Shown piece after piece: positions 39,564 to 48,614 of a stretch of 64,000 nucleotides of DNA. Positions within the stretch are counted from its first letter, which is position 1; every line of letters starts with the position of its first letter. Under the pieces are notes generated by a model. The model did no database searches. It was given only the letters and a program-made list of their open reading frames with translations, and had not been told where the DNA came from. Where the stretch lies: assembly GCA_022782605.1 (NCBI GenBank), contig JALFMW010000316.1, positions 40,151 to 104,150 on the forward strand. The letters run 5' to 3'. The translations under genes and the position numbers were made by a program. The DNA comes from Clostridium sp. (GTDB lineage Bacteria > Bacillota > Clostridia > Peptostreptococcales > Peptostreptococcaceae).

Positions 39564-41017
39564 TATTTTATACCGCCCTTCTTAACTATTGTGGATTTGT
39601 TTAATCCATCTTGTATGTATAATCTTAAAATATCATCAGTTACTTTTAATGATGATTCTAAATATCTAAATAAATTTTCAAAACTATTTCTATATCGTAA
39701 CTCATATTGTGAATTCATTTTAGTTAATACAGCGTCGCTTGAAGAATTAGCCATACTATTTCCTTTTGAGTATTTTATATCTGTATAACGTTTACGTAAT
39801 TCATGAGATACAAAAAAGCTGCGAATATGAATTGCTGAGTCTTTGATTGTAAAAACGTTTTTGAAGAACTCAGTTTTTAGTGCAGCCATATTTTCATTTT
39901 TAACTGATGAATCTAGCAAGTGTTTTGAATGGTTCAATATATCATTACTGCTCAATTCCATCTTATTAGATATAAATTTAATATTTTCTTCTGATTGACC
40001 AAGATTACATCTAACCATATTAAAATAATAATTGTTTAATATACTTTTTAACTTTTCAGTATAATGTTTAAGAAGCTTAGTCAACAAGTATATAAATTCC
40101 CTATCCACTTCATCACTTAAGTCAGGATACAAGTATTTTATTCCTCTTTTTGGTGGATCCCATAATCCTGGATCTCCTTCTTCAGGATCTTCGGGATCTG
40201 GATCTGGATCTGGATCTGGGTTAGGGTCTGGATCCGGTTTAGGATCACCATCGCCAGGATCTCCGGAAGGTATAGGATGTAATATAATAGGATATGGAGC
40301 TGTTATATCATCACCAGGATCACCGCCAATAGGATCATCACCATCTTTTATAGGACGTAATATTATAGGATATATATGTGTATCTATAGGTTCAGGATCA
40401 TCGCCACCATCACCATTTTTACCTATAGGACGTAGCACTATTGGATGTATATTTTTATCATTTGGATTATCGCCTGGTTTGTTACCCTTTATAGGATGTA
40501 ATATAATAGGATGTATTTTGTTATCATTTCCAGGAGTATCTATATCACCTGCGCCAGGTATTGGTCTTAATATTATAGGGTATATCTTATTCTTAGGGTC
40601 TGTAGGATCTGGATCTTCTGGATCTGGAAGTGCAGGATCAAAAGGATCTGGATCTTCTGGATCTACAGGAGTCGGATCTTCAGGATCTGGTATTGGAACA
40701 GGTATTGGATCTATTATTATTCCTGGAAGATGAGGATTAGGATCTACTATTTTATCTTGTAAAGTTTCATAAAACACTTCTTTAATAGGGTCATATACTT
40801 CACGTATCGCCCTTTGTAAATCTAATGGTAAAACTTTTAATATAGTATCTAAGTATTCTATATTACTTTCTATTGAAGGTATACTTTGTGTATCTAAAGG
40901 TTGTTGACCTTTTTTATTACCTAAGTTTACATTTTGCTCATTTACGCCTTTTCCTTTTGTTTGATAGTCAGAAGTGTACCTAATATTAGGTCTATAATCT
41001 ATTCTTTGATTAGTAAT
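39563..41017 (-). CDS. Pro/Asp-rich repeat protein between terminase and GroES (about 484 aa)
   Basis: The middle third holds five copies of a repeat with the core [IP][HY]PI[IV]L[RH]PI, each separated by Gly/Asp/Asn-rich spacers of about 15-25 residues. It is flanked by runs of DP and EDP units. The C-terminal part (about 310-484) is helical. The start is taken at ATT (41015-41017), 5-6 nt after GGAGGTG; the alternative GTG at 41024-41026 is part of that ribosome site. The repeats resemble an extended, stiff, acidic rod. No known family was recognised. The place between GroES and terminase suggests a head-related role. Confidence 0.65.
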   Translation of the reverse strand: MTNQRIDYRPNIRYTSDYQTKGKGVNEQNVNLGNKKGQQPLDTQSIPSIESNIEYLDTILKVLPLDLQRAIREVYDPIKEVFYETLQDKIVDPNPHLPGIIIDPIPVPIPDPEDPTPVDPEDPDPFDPALPDPEDPDPTDPKNKIYPIILRPIPGAGDIDTPGNDNKIHPIILHPIKGNKPGDNPNDKNIHPIVLRPIGKNGDGGDDPEPIDTHIYPIILRPIKDGDDPIGGDPGDDITAPYPIILHPIPSGDPGDGDPKPDPDPNPDPDPDPDPEDPEEGDPGLWDPPKRGIKYLYPDLSDEVDREFIYLLTKLLKHYTEKLKSILNNYYFNMVRCNLGQSEENIKFISNKMELSSNDILNHSKHLLDSSVKNENMAALKTEFFKNVFTIKDSAIHIRSFFVSHELRKRYTDIKYSKGNSMANSSSDAVLTKMNSQYELRYRNSFENLFRYLESSLKVTDDILRLYIQDGLNKSTIVKKGGIK

Positions 41018-41040
41018 TTTTCTCACCTCCGATTACAATA

Positions 41041-41874
41041 TTATCTTTTCCAGCCACCTACTCCTCCAGAGCGTGACCATGCAGAAGAAGTTCTTCTTCC
41101 TCCTCTATATTGATCATTACCTTTATAATAGGTACTAAAATCAGTTTTTACCCATCTTTGTTGTTCATCTGGATGCTCGTCATGTTGATAATTTTCATAG
41201 AATTGTTGTATTTCTGGCTTAATTTCATTTGCTCTATTAATAGAGTTAAGAGCTTTTTCATTTGATATCAAATGACGTGCACTAGTTAATACTTTATTAG
41301 CCATTTCTGTTTCTCTCATTACGCCAGTTAATTCTTTAAAAGTAAGGGTCATAGCAAGATATGCTAACCCTAAAGCGTCTATGAAGTGTTCATTAACATC
41401 TGTAAATATTGGATTACCATTTTGTGCACGTTTAACAACTTCGTAGTCTATTAATTGTTTATATAGCTTTTCATCGTATTTAGATATTATTAATTGGTTT
41501 CTTTCAAATGCTATTTGTAGCTGAGTTATCATAAATGGTTTTAATGGCTCTTTAGTTATTTCGCCAGTAACAGGATTTTGTATATCTAGCTTTTGAGAAA
41601 ATTGGAATCCTTTAACCTTTTCATGTAATCTAGTTTCTGGATGATTTTTACCGTGAATGCATAATGCTTCTATTTGGTATTCTCCTGCACCTCTATCACA
41701 ATATATCATTGCAGGTTTATATATCTCATTAAGTTCTATAATTGTTTTAACTGCCATGTCATAACTGTATTCAGAACGTGGAACGCTATATGCTTTAAGT
41801 ATCATAAAACGTTTAAGTCTTTCATTGAATTCAAGCACTATTATACTACTAGTTTCTTCGTATTTCGTTATCTT
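41041..41874 (-). CDS. terL: terminase large subunit, second exon (nuclease domain)
   Basis: The C-terminal nuclease half of the terminase. It starts at the codon AAG (KITKYEETSSIIVLEF) after removal of the group I intron. It has the second acidic motif (IYCDRGAGEYQIEAL) and the third (HFIDALGLAYLAM), both expected of the RNase H-like packaging nuclease. Joined to the first exon, the protein is about 594 aa. In the unspliced RNA an in-frame GTG lies just upstream, but there is no ribosome site, so a separate product is unlikely. Confidence 0.88.
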   Translation of the reverse strand, partial: KITKYEETSSIIVLEFNERLKRFMILKAYSVPRSEYSYDMAVKTIIELNEIYKPAMIYCDRGAGEYQIEALCIHGKNHPETRLHEKVKGFQFSQKLDIQNPVTGEITKEPLKPFMITQLQIAFERNQLIISKYDEKLYKQLIDYEVVKRAQNGNPIFTDVNEHFIDALGLAYLAMTLTFKELTGVMRETEMANKVLTSARHLISNEKALNSINRANEIKPEIQQFYENYQHDEHPDEQQRWVKTDFSTYYKGNDQYRGGRRTSSAWSRSGGVGGWKR

Positions 41875-42928
41875 CACATAAGGTCGTTAATCTTATGCCG
41901 CTTTAAGCTGCTTATGGTTTTCCCATAATGTCGAGACTATATCATCAACTGTTCTAGTTGCAGGACTTCCATTTAAGGGATTTTCACCCACCACTTGGCC
42001 GTACTCCTATTGATAGGGGTTTACCTATCTTCCCAGGATAGTCGTTGAACCCTTGCCATCAGCATTATCTGTTAAGGCCACGGCTGCGGATTCCGCAATC
42101 TCTCATTCTTTTCCTGTACCGTTGTAATTAGCAACGCCACTATTTCCTTTCGTCCATAGCTTAGGGTTGAGAGCTCTAAGTCGGTTCCCGTCAATTCACT
42201 TTGTTATTGCCCTTACATCCCTGTAAGGCGGGACATTAAATAATCAAATTTTTCTTTTTTGCGGTCTAAGTATATAGTAGAATCATCATATAAATAATGA
42301 TATATTTGCACAATCTTATCTTTTTTTGCTGTAGCTAATGTTAAAGCTGGAGAATGATTACATGTATATATACTCATATCTTGATTCATATGTTCGTTAA
42401 TAGCAAGTAACATTGACTCTCCTCCCACTATGCTAAAAGCCATTTTAGGATAAAGATAATCAAAATTATAAGTGATACATCCATCACCATCGAAATATCC
42501 ACGTATAAAATGTCTATATAAATCGTCTCTTAACTCTGGCATTTCTACAGTTAAAGATTTTTTAGGAGTAATACCATGTGTCATAAGTCCATCTGTTAAT
42601 TGTTTACAAGCTATTTTTAAAGTACAAGTATCACTACCATTAACATTTTTAGTTGTAATATTATAATCAGATTCTATACATTCATTGAATTTTTGCAAAT
42701 GATTTATGTCTATTAATGATAAATTTATTTGCAATCTATAAGCTGTTTTACTCATTTTATATATACAGCCATCAGCTGCTATAAAGCCCAACCAATAAGC
42801 TTTTTCTTCTGTATCGATATTATTAAAATATTCTTTGTTTAGTTTATGTTTCATAAGTATCACCTCATGATAACATTACTTCCTAGTAGTTAGGCTATAT
42901 TTGAAAAATTGAAATTATTTATTTTCTT
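41875..42928 (-). mobile_element. group I intron in the terminase gene
   Basis: About 1054 nt. The 5' splice site falls after TGGGAT (U), which pairs with the internal guide GTCCCG (42229-42234), giving the U-G wobble of P1. Conserved core: GUUCAACGACUA (42039-42050) and GAUAUAGUCU (41934-41943) form P7. P9 is a TTATGG-GAAA-ACCATAA hairpin; a final CATAAG / CTTATG hairpin precedes the terminal G. Splicing joins GVDWD to KITKYEE and keeps the frame. The insertion is inside the terminase nuclease active-site motif. Splice sites are predicted by pairing, not tested. Confidence 0.88.
42213..42854 (-). CDS. LAGLIDADG homing endonuclease of the intron
   Basis: 213 aa with two LAGLIDADG-type motifs: WLGFIAADG (about 21-29) and FIRGYFDGDG (about 116-125), so a single-chain enzyme. 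It starts at ATG 42852-42854 after GAGGTGATACTT; the upstream GTG is in the ribosome site itself. The gene lies in the P1 loop, and its last codons overlap the intron guide sequence, so coding and folding are interlocked. It probably cuts intronless terminase genes at the GVDWD site to spread the intron. Confidence 0.88.
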   Translation of the reverse strand: MKHKLNKEYFNNIDTEEKAYWLGFIAADGCIYKMSKTAYRLQINLSLIDINHLQKFNECIESDYNITTKNVNGSDTCTLKIACKQLTDGLMTHGITPKKSLTVEMPELRDDLYRHFIRGYFDGDGCITYNFDYLYPKMAFSIVGGESMLLAINEHMNQDMSIYTCNHSPALTLATAKKDKIVQIYHYLYDDSTIYLDRKKEKFDYLMSRLTGM

Positions 42929-43879
42929 ATCCCAGTCAACTCCTATTGTTCTAAATCTACTGTATGGAGCTGGATGTCTTCTATCGTATAATAGCATTTC
43001 AGGTGGCTCTATATCGCCACGTCTAACGGCTGCTTCTTGATAATAATCAAGAGGAGCGTATGCATAGTTATAAAATTCTTTAGCTTCATCTACTCTGTCT
43101 TTATCAAAAACACCTGTATTTTGTACACCGAATTCAGCTTCAACTTCATGAACATAACCTTGTTCAGATAGCGTAGCTCTAAATTCTGCTTCCATTTCAT
43201 CATTCCAGTTTGGGTTATGAGTTGAAGGATGGAAGTGTTCTATAAATCCCATTTTAGGATCTGTACATGCTTGATAGAATTTAGAACGTTTACCAGTAGG
43301 AGTAGAGCTCATAACTGTACGTATTTCAGGTCTTTCACCAGCTATTATCATAACTGAGTCAAAGTCTGCTTCTCCCATGTAGTCTACCTCGTCCATTACT
43401 ATTAAGTCGGCTCTTTGCCCCCTGATTGAAGCAGCACCTCCACCTGAAGATGCCCCAGTTGTAAATCCAAGTATAGCACTTTCATTATTCATTTTAATCA
43501 TGTATGGATTTTTAGTATTAGATAATACCATAGAACTAACTACAGGAGACTCTTTTATAAGCTCATTAAGTCTCATAAAGGCCAAACGTACCTGGTTTTC
43601 ATATGGCGTTATTATAAGAACCCTAAAGTTCTTTTTAGTACAGACGTGAAATAATGACTCTACGACCATGGTTTCTGTTTTACCAGTACGTCGTCCACAT
43701 CTGTAAACTCTCTTCTTGCTTTTATCTTGTAGCATTTCAACTTGATACCATCTAGCCTTCCATGGCTCAATTCTACCAGTTTGAGGATTAAAAGTTCTAA
43801 GAAATGCCTGAGCCCACGCTACAGGATCTTTCATAATCTTAGCAAGTTTTACTTGATCTGCTTTCTTATAATTCGCCAT
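42929..43879 (-). CDS. terL: terminase large subunit, first exon (ATPase domain)
   Basis: 317 codons before the intron. Walker A CGRRTGKT (about 61-68), Walker B LIVMDEVD (about 159-166), coupling motif SSTPTGK (191-197) and the first nuclease acidic motif GVDWD at the very end (D315, D317). Start ATG 43877-43879 follows GGTGGAGATAACA; an in-frame GTG 12 bases upstream overlaps that site. It overlaps the end of the 190-aa ATPase-like gene. Without splicing the frame would add a short tail after GVDWD and lose the nuclease. Confidence 0.92.
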
Positions 43880-44438
43880 TGTTATCTCCACCGTAAATAA
43901 GATTAAATCCTATTTCTTCTAGTTGTGCAGCAAATTCCATATTAACAGTTCCAAAAACAGATATATAGCCACGATCACCCGCCACTACAAGAGTTAACAA
44001 ATCTAATAGGTCTAATATTCTAGTAATAGATCTAGGTTCGTCTATATAAACAGCTTTATAATTTCTACCGCGTATAAAACCTTCGTTTACATTTACACCT
44101 GATATAAAAGTAATAGTAGATCCATTAGGTATTTTTTTAATAGTGTGACTAGGAAAAGAAGAAACTGGCTCAAAGTCTAACATAAAATCTTCGAGACAAT
44201 TTCTAATGTATTGTTGTATAATTCTTAAAGTAGGATAATTAGGAGCCACTACAAGATAGTTTCCAGGATTATTAAAAGCATTACATATTAAATCTTGGTA
44301 TAATAAGAACGTTTTTCCGCTTTGTCTTTCTCCAACATAACCTTTAAGTTTATCTTCACATTGTAGATATTCTAGTTTATCATTCGTTATAGTTTTATCG
44401 TTATTAGTATATTCTTCTATAAATTTTATATCTGTCAT
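43866..44438 (-). CDS. ATPase-only terminase-like protein (190 aa)
   Basis: It has Walker A GERQSGKT (36-43), Walker B VYIDEP (about 130-135) with the catalytic Glu, and a coupling-like VFGTVN segment, in the same order and spacing as terminase ATPase domains. It stops before any nuclease domain. It overlaps the true terminase start by 14 bp. It may be a degenerate first copy that regulates or assists the motor, or a distinct accessory ATPase. Ribosome site GGAGTGATATATT before ATG. Confidence 0.7.
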   Translation of the reverse strand: MTDIKFIEEYTNNDKTITNDKLEYLQCEDKLKGYVGERQSGKTFLLYQDLICNAFNNPGNYLVVAPNYPTLRIIQQYIRNCLEDFMLDFEPVSSFPSHTIKKIPNGSTITFISGVNVNEGFIRGRNYKAVYIDEPRSITRILDLLDLLTLVVAGDRGYISVFGTVNMEFAAQLEEIGFNLIYGGDNNGEL

Positions 44439-44462
44439 AATATATCACTCCATTTTTTATGT

Positions 44463-47222
44463 TTATCTATGCAAGTGTTTTGCCTCTGCACCCATTAAAC
44501 TTTGCTCTAAATTGTATTGAGCCATCTTTGCCAATTCCATACCACTTTGTCTCATAGTAGCAAGCTCTTGACTGTCTTGGAAATTAACTCCTCCTAAAGG
44601 TACAAAGTTAGATGCACTATTCATTCTTCTGTATTCAGTGTATAAAGCATTAGCTCCTTCTGTAACAATCTTTGGTGCGACTTGTGCAGCCATTAATGCA
44701 GTAGAACCTAAAGGTCCTAATACTTCAGCAGCAACAGCAGATGCTCCTGCTCTTATAGCAGCACTACCTGCACTTTTACCTTCTGCTCTAGCTTCCTTAT
44801 ACTTATCTACTGCTGCTTTAGCAGAGAATCCTACAGTAACGGCATTTTTAAGGGTTAGTCCTTTACCAGACCAACCTTTTATTTGAGCGTCTAGTCCTTT
44901 ATTAGCAGATGCGAGTCTTTTCTCCATTGTTTTTTCTGAGTTTTTAAAAGAGTCTTTTAGTTCTTTTAATGCTTCATTGTAAGCTTCAGTACTTTTTTCT
45001 AAGCCTTCTTCTTTTACTTTCTTTTGGAAAGCTTCACGAGCGACTTGTCTTTCATTTCTTGCTTCAAGTTTAAATTTATTTTTATTTTTTAACTTTTCAG
45101 CTTGTAAAATATCTATTTCTGAATTATTACGTTTCTTTTCGAGCTCTTTTCTTTTTTTCTTCTTCTTTTCGTTTTCAAACTCAGTTTGATAGTTAGAGCT
45201 TTTTTCTTTTAATACTTGTTGTCTTTTTGTGATAGCATCATTTTGATTACGTAATTTTCTATTGCTTTTAAGAGCGCCTTTGTTATTAGTAAATCTATAA
45301 TCTTCAGCATTGTTTATAACAGTGTCCCATTCTTCATCTGATAAATTTCTATAAAAATTATTTGTTTCTTGTCTACCTTTATTTGATATTTCATCATACA
45401 AAGCTTTGTCAGTGACAAGATTATTGTTTGAATCGTATATATCGATTACTCTTTCTTTTTCAGTTTTATATTCGCCATTTCTATATTTAAAGCTATATGT
45501 TTCATCACCAACAGTAATGTCATCAACAAATCCATTAGTTACATTAGCATTGTAGTCTCCTTGATTTCGCTTACTTATTACACTCTTTTTATCTTTAGGA
45601 TTTACGTATAAGCGTTCTATTTCAGGATCAAATGGTTCTTGTTCTAAATTATCTTTAACGTATTGTTTAGTTTCTTCGTTTGCTTGGTCTACAAGTTCAG
45701 GAACGTAATCTTTTTTAGCACGATTCAACTCGTCAGCATATTCTTGATCAGTAAGTTCGCCATTATTGTACATTTCTTCTATTCTATCTACTTGTTCAAA
45801 GTATTTATCTTCAGTAAGATAGTATCTACTTTCTCTTTTTAGATTTAAGTCATATGTATCACTTTTTGTATAAGGCGCTTCTTTCGGTAACTTTTGTTTC
45901 TCAGCGTCTTTCCATAGTTTCTTCTCTATATCTACTTCATCGATATTAGGCATAGAGAAATCATCAAGGCTAAAAGGTGCTTCTTTCTGATCACTTAATA
46001 CATTAGAAACATCAATTGGATTTTCTTTTTCAAATATATCTTGTAATCTCTGTTGTTCTTCAGCGTATTCTATGTCAGTGATATCACCATTACTATATTT
46101 AGTTTCTAACTCTTCAAGTTTATCTGTATATTCTTCAGCTCTTGACTTAACCTTTTTTGGCTCCTCTTCTTCAAATAAGTGTGTTACATCTATTTCATTA
46201 TCATTTTCAATATCCATCTGTTTGAGTTCTTCTTCTGTCTTGAAGTCATCTATGCTCACGTCGACCTGTTTATTTTTCGGTTCAAGCTTGCTTTGTGGCG
46301 CAGATTCAACCGGGCCTGATAACGGAATAGGTTTTGTATTAGTACCTAAATCGTGTTTATATTCTCTACGAGGACCTCTTTGTTTAGGAGCTTCTAATAA
46401 TAACTGTGGATCTTGTTGAGCTGATCTGTTTACCAGTCTATTACCTTTTCTACGATTTTTAGTTGGTCCTGGTAATTCTATAGGTTCTGTATTAGTACCT
46501 AAGTCAGACTTGTATTCTCGACGAGGTTTACGTGGCTCTTTTTGAACTGGAGCATCTAATAACAGCTGCTGCTCTTGATGGGTTGAATTATTTACCGGTA
46601 TTTCTTTTATTTCTCTATTGTCTTTTCTACGATTTTTAATCTCTTGCTTTGGTTTTACGTTTGTTCTTCCAGCTCTTTTACGAACCCAATATGGAGCATC
46701 TACTCCATTATCTATATAGTTTTGAGCATTAACATTAAAGGAAACTCTATCACCTAATAGCTTATTCTCTGGAGTCTTTTTTGCTTTTCCACCTAATAGA
46801 TATCTAGTTTCAAAAGGACCAGTATCTAAAGAACCGATTAGATAGTTACGAGCATTTCTAGATTTTATTACACCTTCTATATCAAAATCAGGGCTCACAC
46901 CTACTACGTCATATCCGCTTCTATACTTTCCTGTACGCTCTGTAACACGTAATGGAGATTTAGAGATAACGCTTTCTCCTTTATTACGTAAAACACCTTT
47001 AGGCACAGATTTTACTTCTGGCAAATGAGATAAAGCTCCGGCAGTATCAATAGGTTCTTTTTTCCATTGATTACCTACACTATTTAGTAATTCTTTATTT
47101 TTTTCTAATAACCCACTGGTAATGGACTCTAGGCTTTCCTCTGTTACATCTTCTGTTATCTCTTTTGCTATCTTAGACTTACCAAGCTTTTTTAATCCTT
47201 TTCCTATATTTTTTATATTCAT
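44463..47222 (-). CDS. internal virion protein with repeats (919 aa)
   Basis: A basic, low-complexity chain. Two tandem repeats of about 50 residues lie near 200-300 (shared core RREYKxDLGTNTxPIxLxGP). Two related acidic helices lie near 370-410 and 470-510 (shared NGxxTDxEYAxExxR). A Lys/Glu helical region is followed by a hydrophobic Ala/Gly segment (about 820-860). The C-terminus ends in a TMRQSGMELAKMAQYNLEQ helix and EAKHLHR. It lies between the terminase subunits with two other Gly/Ala proteins. It is probably an inner-head or ejected protein; no enzyme motif was found. Confidence 0.5.
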   Translation of the reverse strand: MNIKNIGKGLKKLGKSKIAKEITEDVTEESLESITSGLLEKNKELLNSVGNQWKKEPIDTAGALSHLPEVKSVPKGVLRNKGESVISKSPLRVTERTGKYRSGYDVVGVSPDFDIEGVIKSRNARNYLIGSLDTGPFETRYLLGGKAKKTPENKLLGDRVSFNVNAQNYIDNGVDAPYWVRKRAGRTNVKPKQEIKNRRKDNREIKEIPVNNSTHQEQQLLLDAPVQKEPRKPRREYKSDLGTNTEPIELPGPTKNRRKGNRLVNRSAQQDPQLLLEAPKQRGPRREYKHDLGTNTKPIPLSGPVESAPQSKLEPKNKQVDVSIDDFKTEEELKQMDIENDNEIDVTHLFEEEEPKKVKSRAEEYTDKLEELETKYSNGDITDIEYAEEQQRLQDIFEKENPIDVSNVLSDQKEAPFSLDDFSMPNIDEVDIEKKLWKDAEKQKLPKEAPYTKSDTYDLNLKRESRYYLTEDKYFEQVDRIEEMYNNGELTDQEYADELNRAKKDYVPELVDQANEETKQYVKDNLEQEPFDPEIERLYVNPKDKKSVISKRNQGDYNANVTNGFVDDITVGDETYSFKYRNGEYKTEKERVIDIYDSNNNLVTDKALYDEISNKGRQETNNFYRNLSDEEWDTVINNAEDYRFTNNKGALKSNRKLRNQNDAITKRQQVLKEKSSNYQTEFENEKKKKKRKELEKKRNNSEIDILQAEKLKNKNKFKLEARNERQVAREAFQKKVKEEGLEKSTEAYNEALKELKDSFKNSEKTMEKRLASANKGLDAQIKGWSGKGLTLKNAVTVGFSAKAAVDKYKEARAEGKSAGSAAIRAGASAVAAEVLGPLGSTALMAAQVAPKIVTEGANALYTEYRRMNSASNFVPLGGVNFQDSQELATMRQSGMELAKMAQYNLEQSLMGAEAKHLHR

Positions 47223-47242
47223 TTAATCACCTCGCTTTCAAC

Positions 47243-47917
47243 TTATAAGATTCCAGTATGTCTTTGTCTATGCATAGAAAGTACTAGATCTCCTGTAGCT
47301 CCTGCGTTATCTGCATAACTAGCTCCTTGATATGCATAAGTATTAGTAGGAGCATTACCTGATGTTCCAGTATAACGTCCTTGTTGTTTACGTACTCTAT
47401 CTTCAATAGCGTCTTTAGTGCCTATAACAGCACCAGCACCTACTATTAAAGTTGTGCCTAACTTTGTGGCTTTCTTACCAAATATTATACTTTCGTCTGA
47501 ATCTGTTAATAATTGACCTATTCTACGACCAGTGTACTTATCTGTTTTAAATACTTTATTACGAACGTTATTAAAACGTTTAGCTTCAAATCCATTAGTA
47601 GCAGTACCTAGTATATTATCTATACCTACTGCTACATCTTCTAGCTCTCTTGCTAAATGTCCACCTACTCTACCAGCACGACCGGCATTTTTTATTACTG
47701 ATTTTTTAAAATTACCAGTTTCTTTTTCTTCTGCTACCTTACCTAGAAAGCTTCCTATCTTACCAGCTATTCCTTTAATTCCAGCCATACCACCATTGCC
47801 TATTACTGAACCAGCTTTTTTTAGCGCCGGATCTGCTACAGACTTAATATAAGGCGTGCTATTTATTGCAAAACGACCAGCTCTTACTATATTGGTTATA
47901 ATTCTATCCATCATCAT
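47243..47917 (-). CDS. Gly/Ala-rich internal virion protein (224 aa)
   Basis: Basic, Gly/Ala-rich helices with two hydrophobic stretches (about 40-60 and 150-170). The C-terminus (GDLVLSMHRQRHTGIL) looks like a conserved tail. Ribosome site AAGGTGATTACAT before a triple ATG. Two similar proteins flank it, so it may be a member of an ejected or inner-core protein set. Function not recognised. Confidence 0.45.
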   Translation of the reverse strand: MMMDRIITNIVRAGRFAINSTPYIKSVADPALKKAGSVIGNGGMAGIKGIAGKIGSFLGKVAEEKETGNFKKSVIKNAGRAGRVGGHLARELEDVAVGIDNILGTATNGFEAKRFNNVRNKVFKTDKYTGRRIGQLLTDSDESIIFGKKATKLGTTLIVGAGAVIGTKDAIEDRVRKQQGRYTGTSGNAPTNTYAYQGASYADNAGATGDLVLSMHRQRHTGIL

Positions 47918-47928
47918 ATGTAATCACC

Positions 47929-48600
47929 TTAGATAAAAGGTACACCCGGTACATTTATTCTACCGTATCTATCACGATACATTCCACCACCTGTAACTAT
48001 ACGTCCAGCCATACTAACTCCAAATGCTGCACCTGCTACACGTCCTAAATCGATTTGTGATTCACCGCCAACTCTTTTAAACTTACCATTACCTAAACTT
48101 GTTATTTCTCCGCCTACTTTTTTAGTAAAGCCAGAACTTAATGCAGTTTTTATATCATGTCCACCTTTTCTTGATCTCATAGCACTACGTACACCACCGC
48201 CTATCATATCACCGACTTGATATCCAAGGCTTCGTTTAGCTAATTGTTTACCTATAAGTTTATCTTCAATACCGGAACCAAAAGCTCCGCCTCTCATTTT
48301 ACCTTCTCTTGCTACTACGCCAAGTCCCTTTTTCATTAAGTTCTTTTCTACTTTAGAAACTTGACCATCCATAAGCTTATTAAATACTTCTTCACCCAAA
48401 TCTTTTTTAGCGGCCGCTTTTATTGCTTGTCTAGCGCCTCTTTCTCCAACTTCTTTTATTTGTTGCTTAGTCATATTAGACTTAAGTATACGTTCACCGT
48501 ATTGTTTAGTAAAACTAGTAATATCGCCACGCATACCATTTACTACGTCTTGGCCTATGTTTTTAGCTGTAACAGCTAAACAATTAAGTACTCCTGCCAT
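47929..48600 (-). CDS. Gly-rich internal virion protein (223 aa)
   Basis: A basic chain with amphipathic helices, a hydrophobic Gly/Ala segment near 185-205 (GAAFGVSMAGRIVTGGG), and a C-terminus YRDRYGRINVPGVPFI. ATG with AAAGGAGTGATGCCTT. Same texture as the two neighbours downstream; probably packaged. No known family was recognised. Confidence 0.45.
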   Translation of the reverse strand: MAGVLNCLAVTAKNIGQDVVNGMRGDITSFTKQYGERILKSNMTKQQIKEVGERGARQAIKAAAKKDLGEEVFNKLMDGQVSKVEKNLMKKGLGVVAREGKMRGGAFGSGIEDKLIGKQLAKRSLGYQVGDMIGGGVRSAMRSRKGGHDIKTALSSGFTKKVGGEITSLGNGKFKRVGGESQIDLGRVAGAAFGVSMAGRIVTGGGMYRDRYGRINVPGVPFI

Positions 48601-48614
48601 AAGGCATCACTCCT

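Noticed and set aside
40240..40600. Regular repeats suggesting a CRISPR-like array
   Set aside because: The repeats are in frame and encode the LxPI units of a protein; spacers are not unique DNA of constant length.
41041..41877. Separate gene from the GTG at 41875
   Set aside because: No ribosome site, and the intron end fits exactly two bases after the last hairpin, so this is exon 2 of the terminase.
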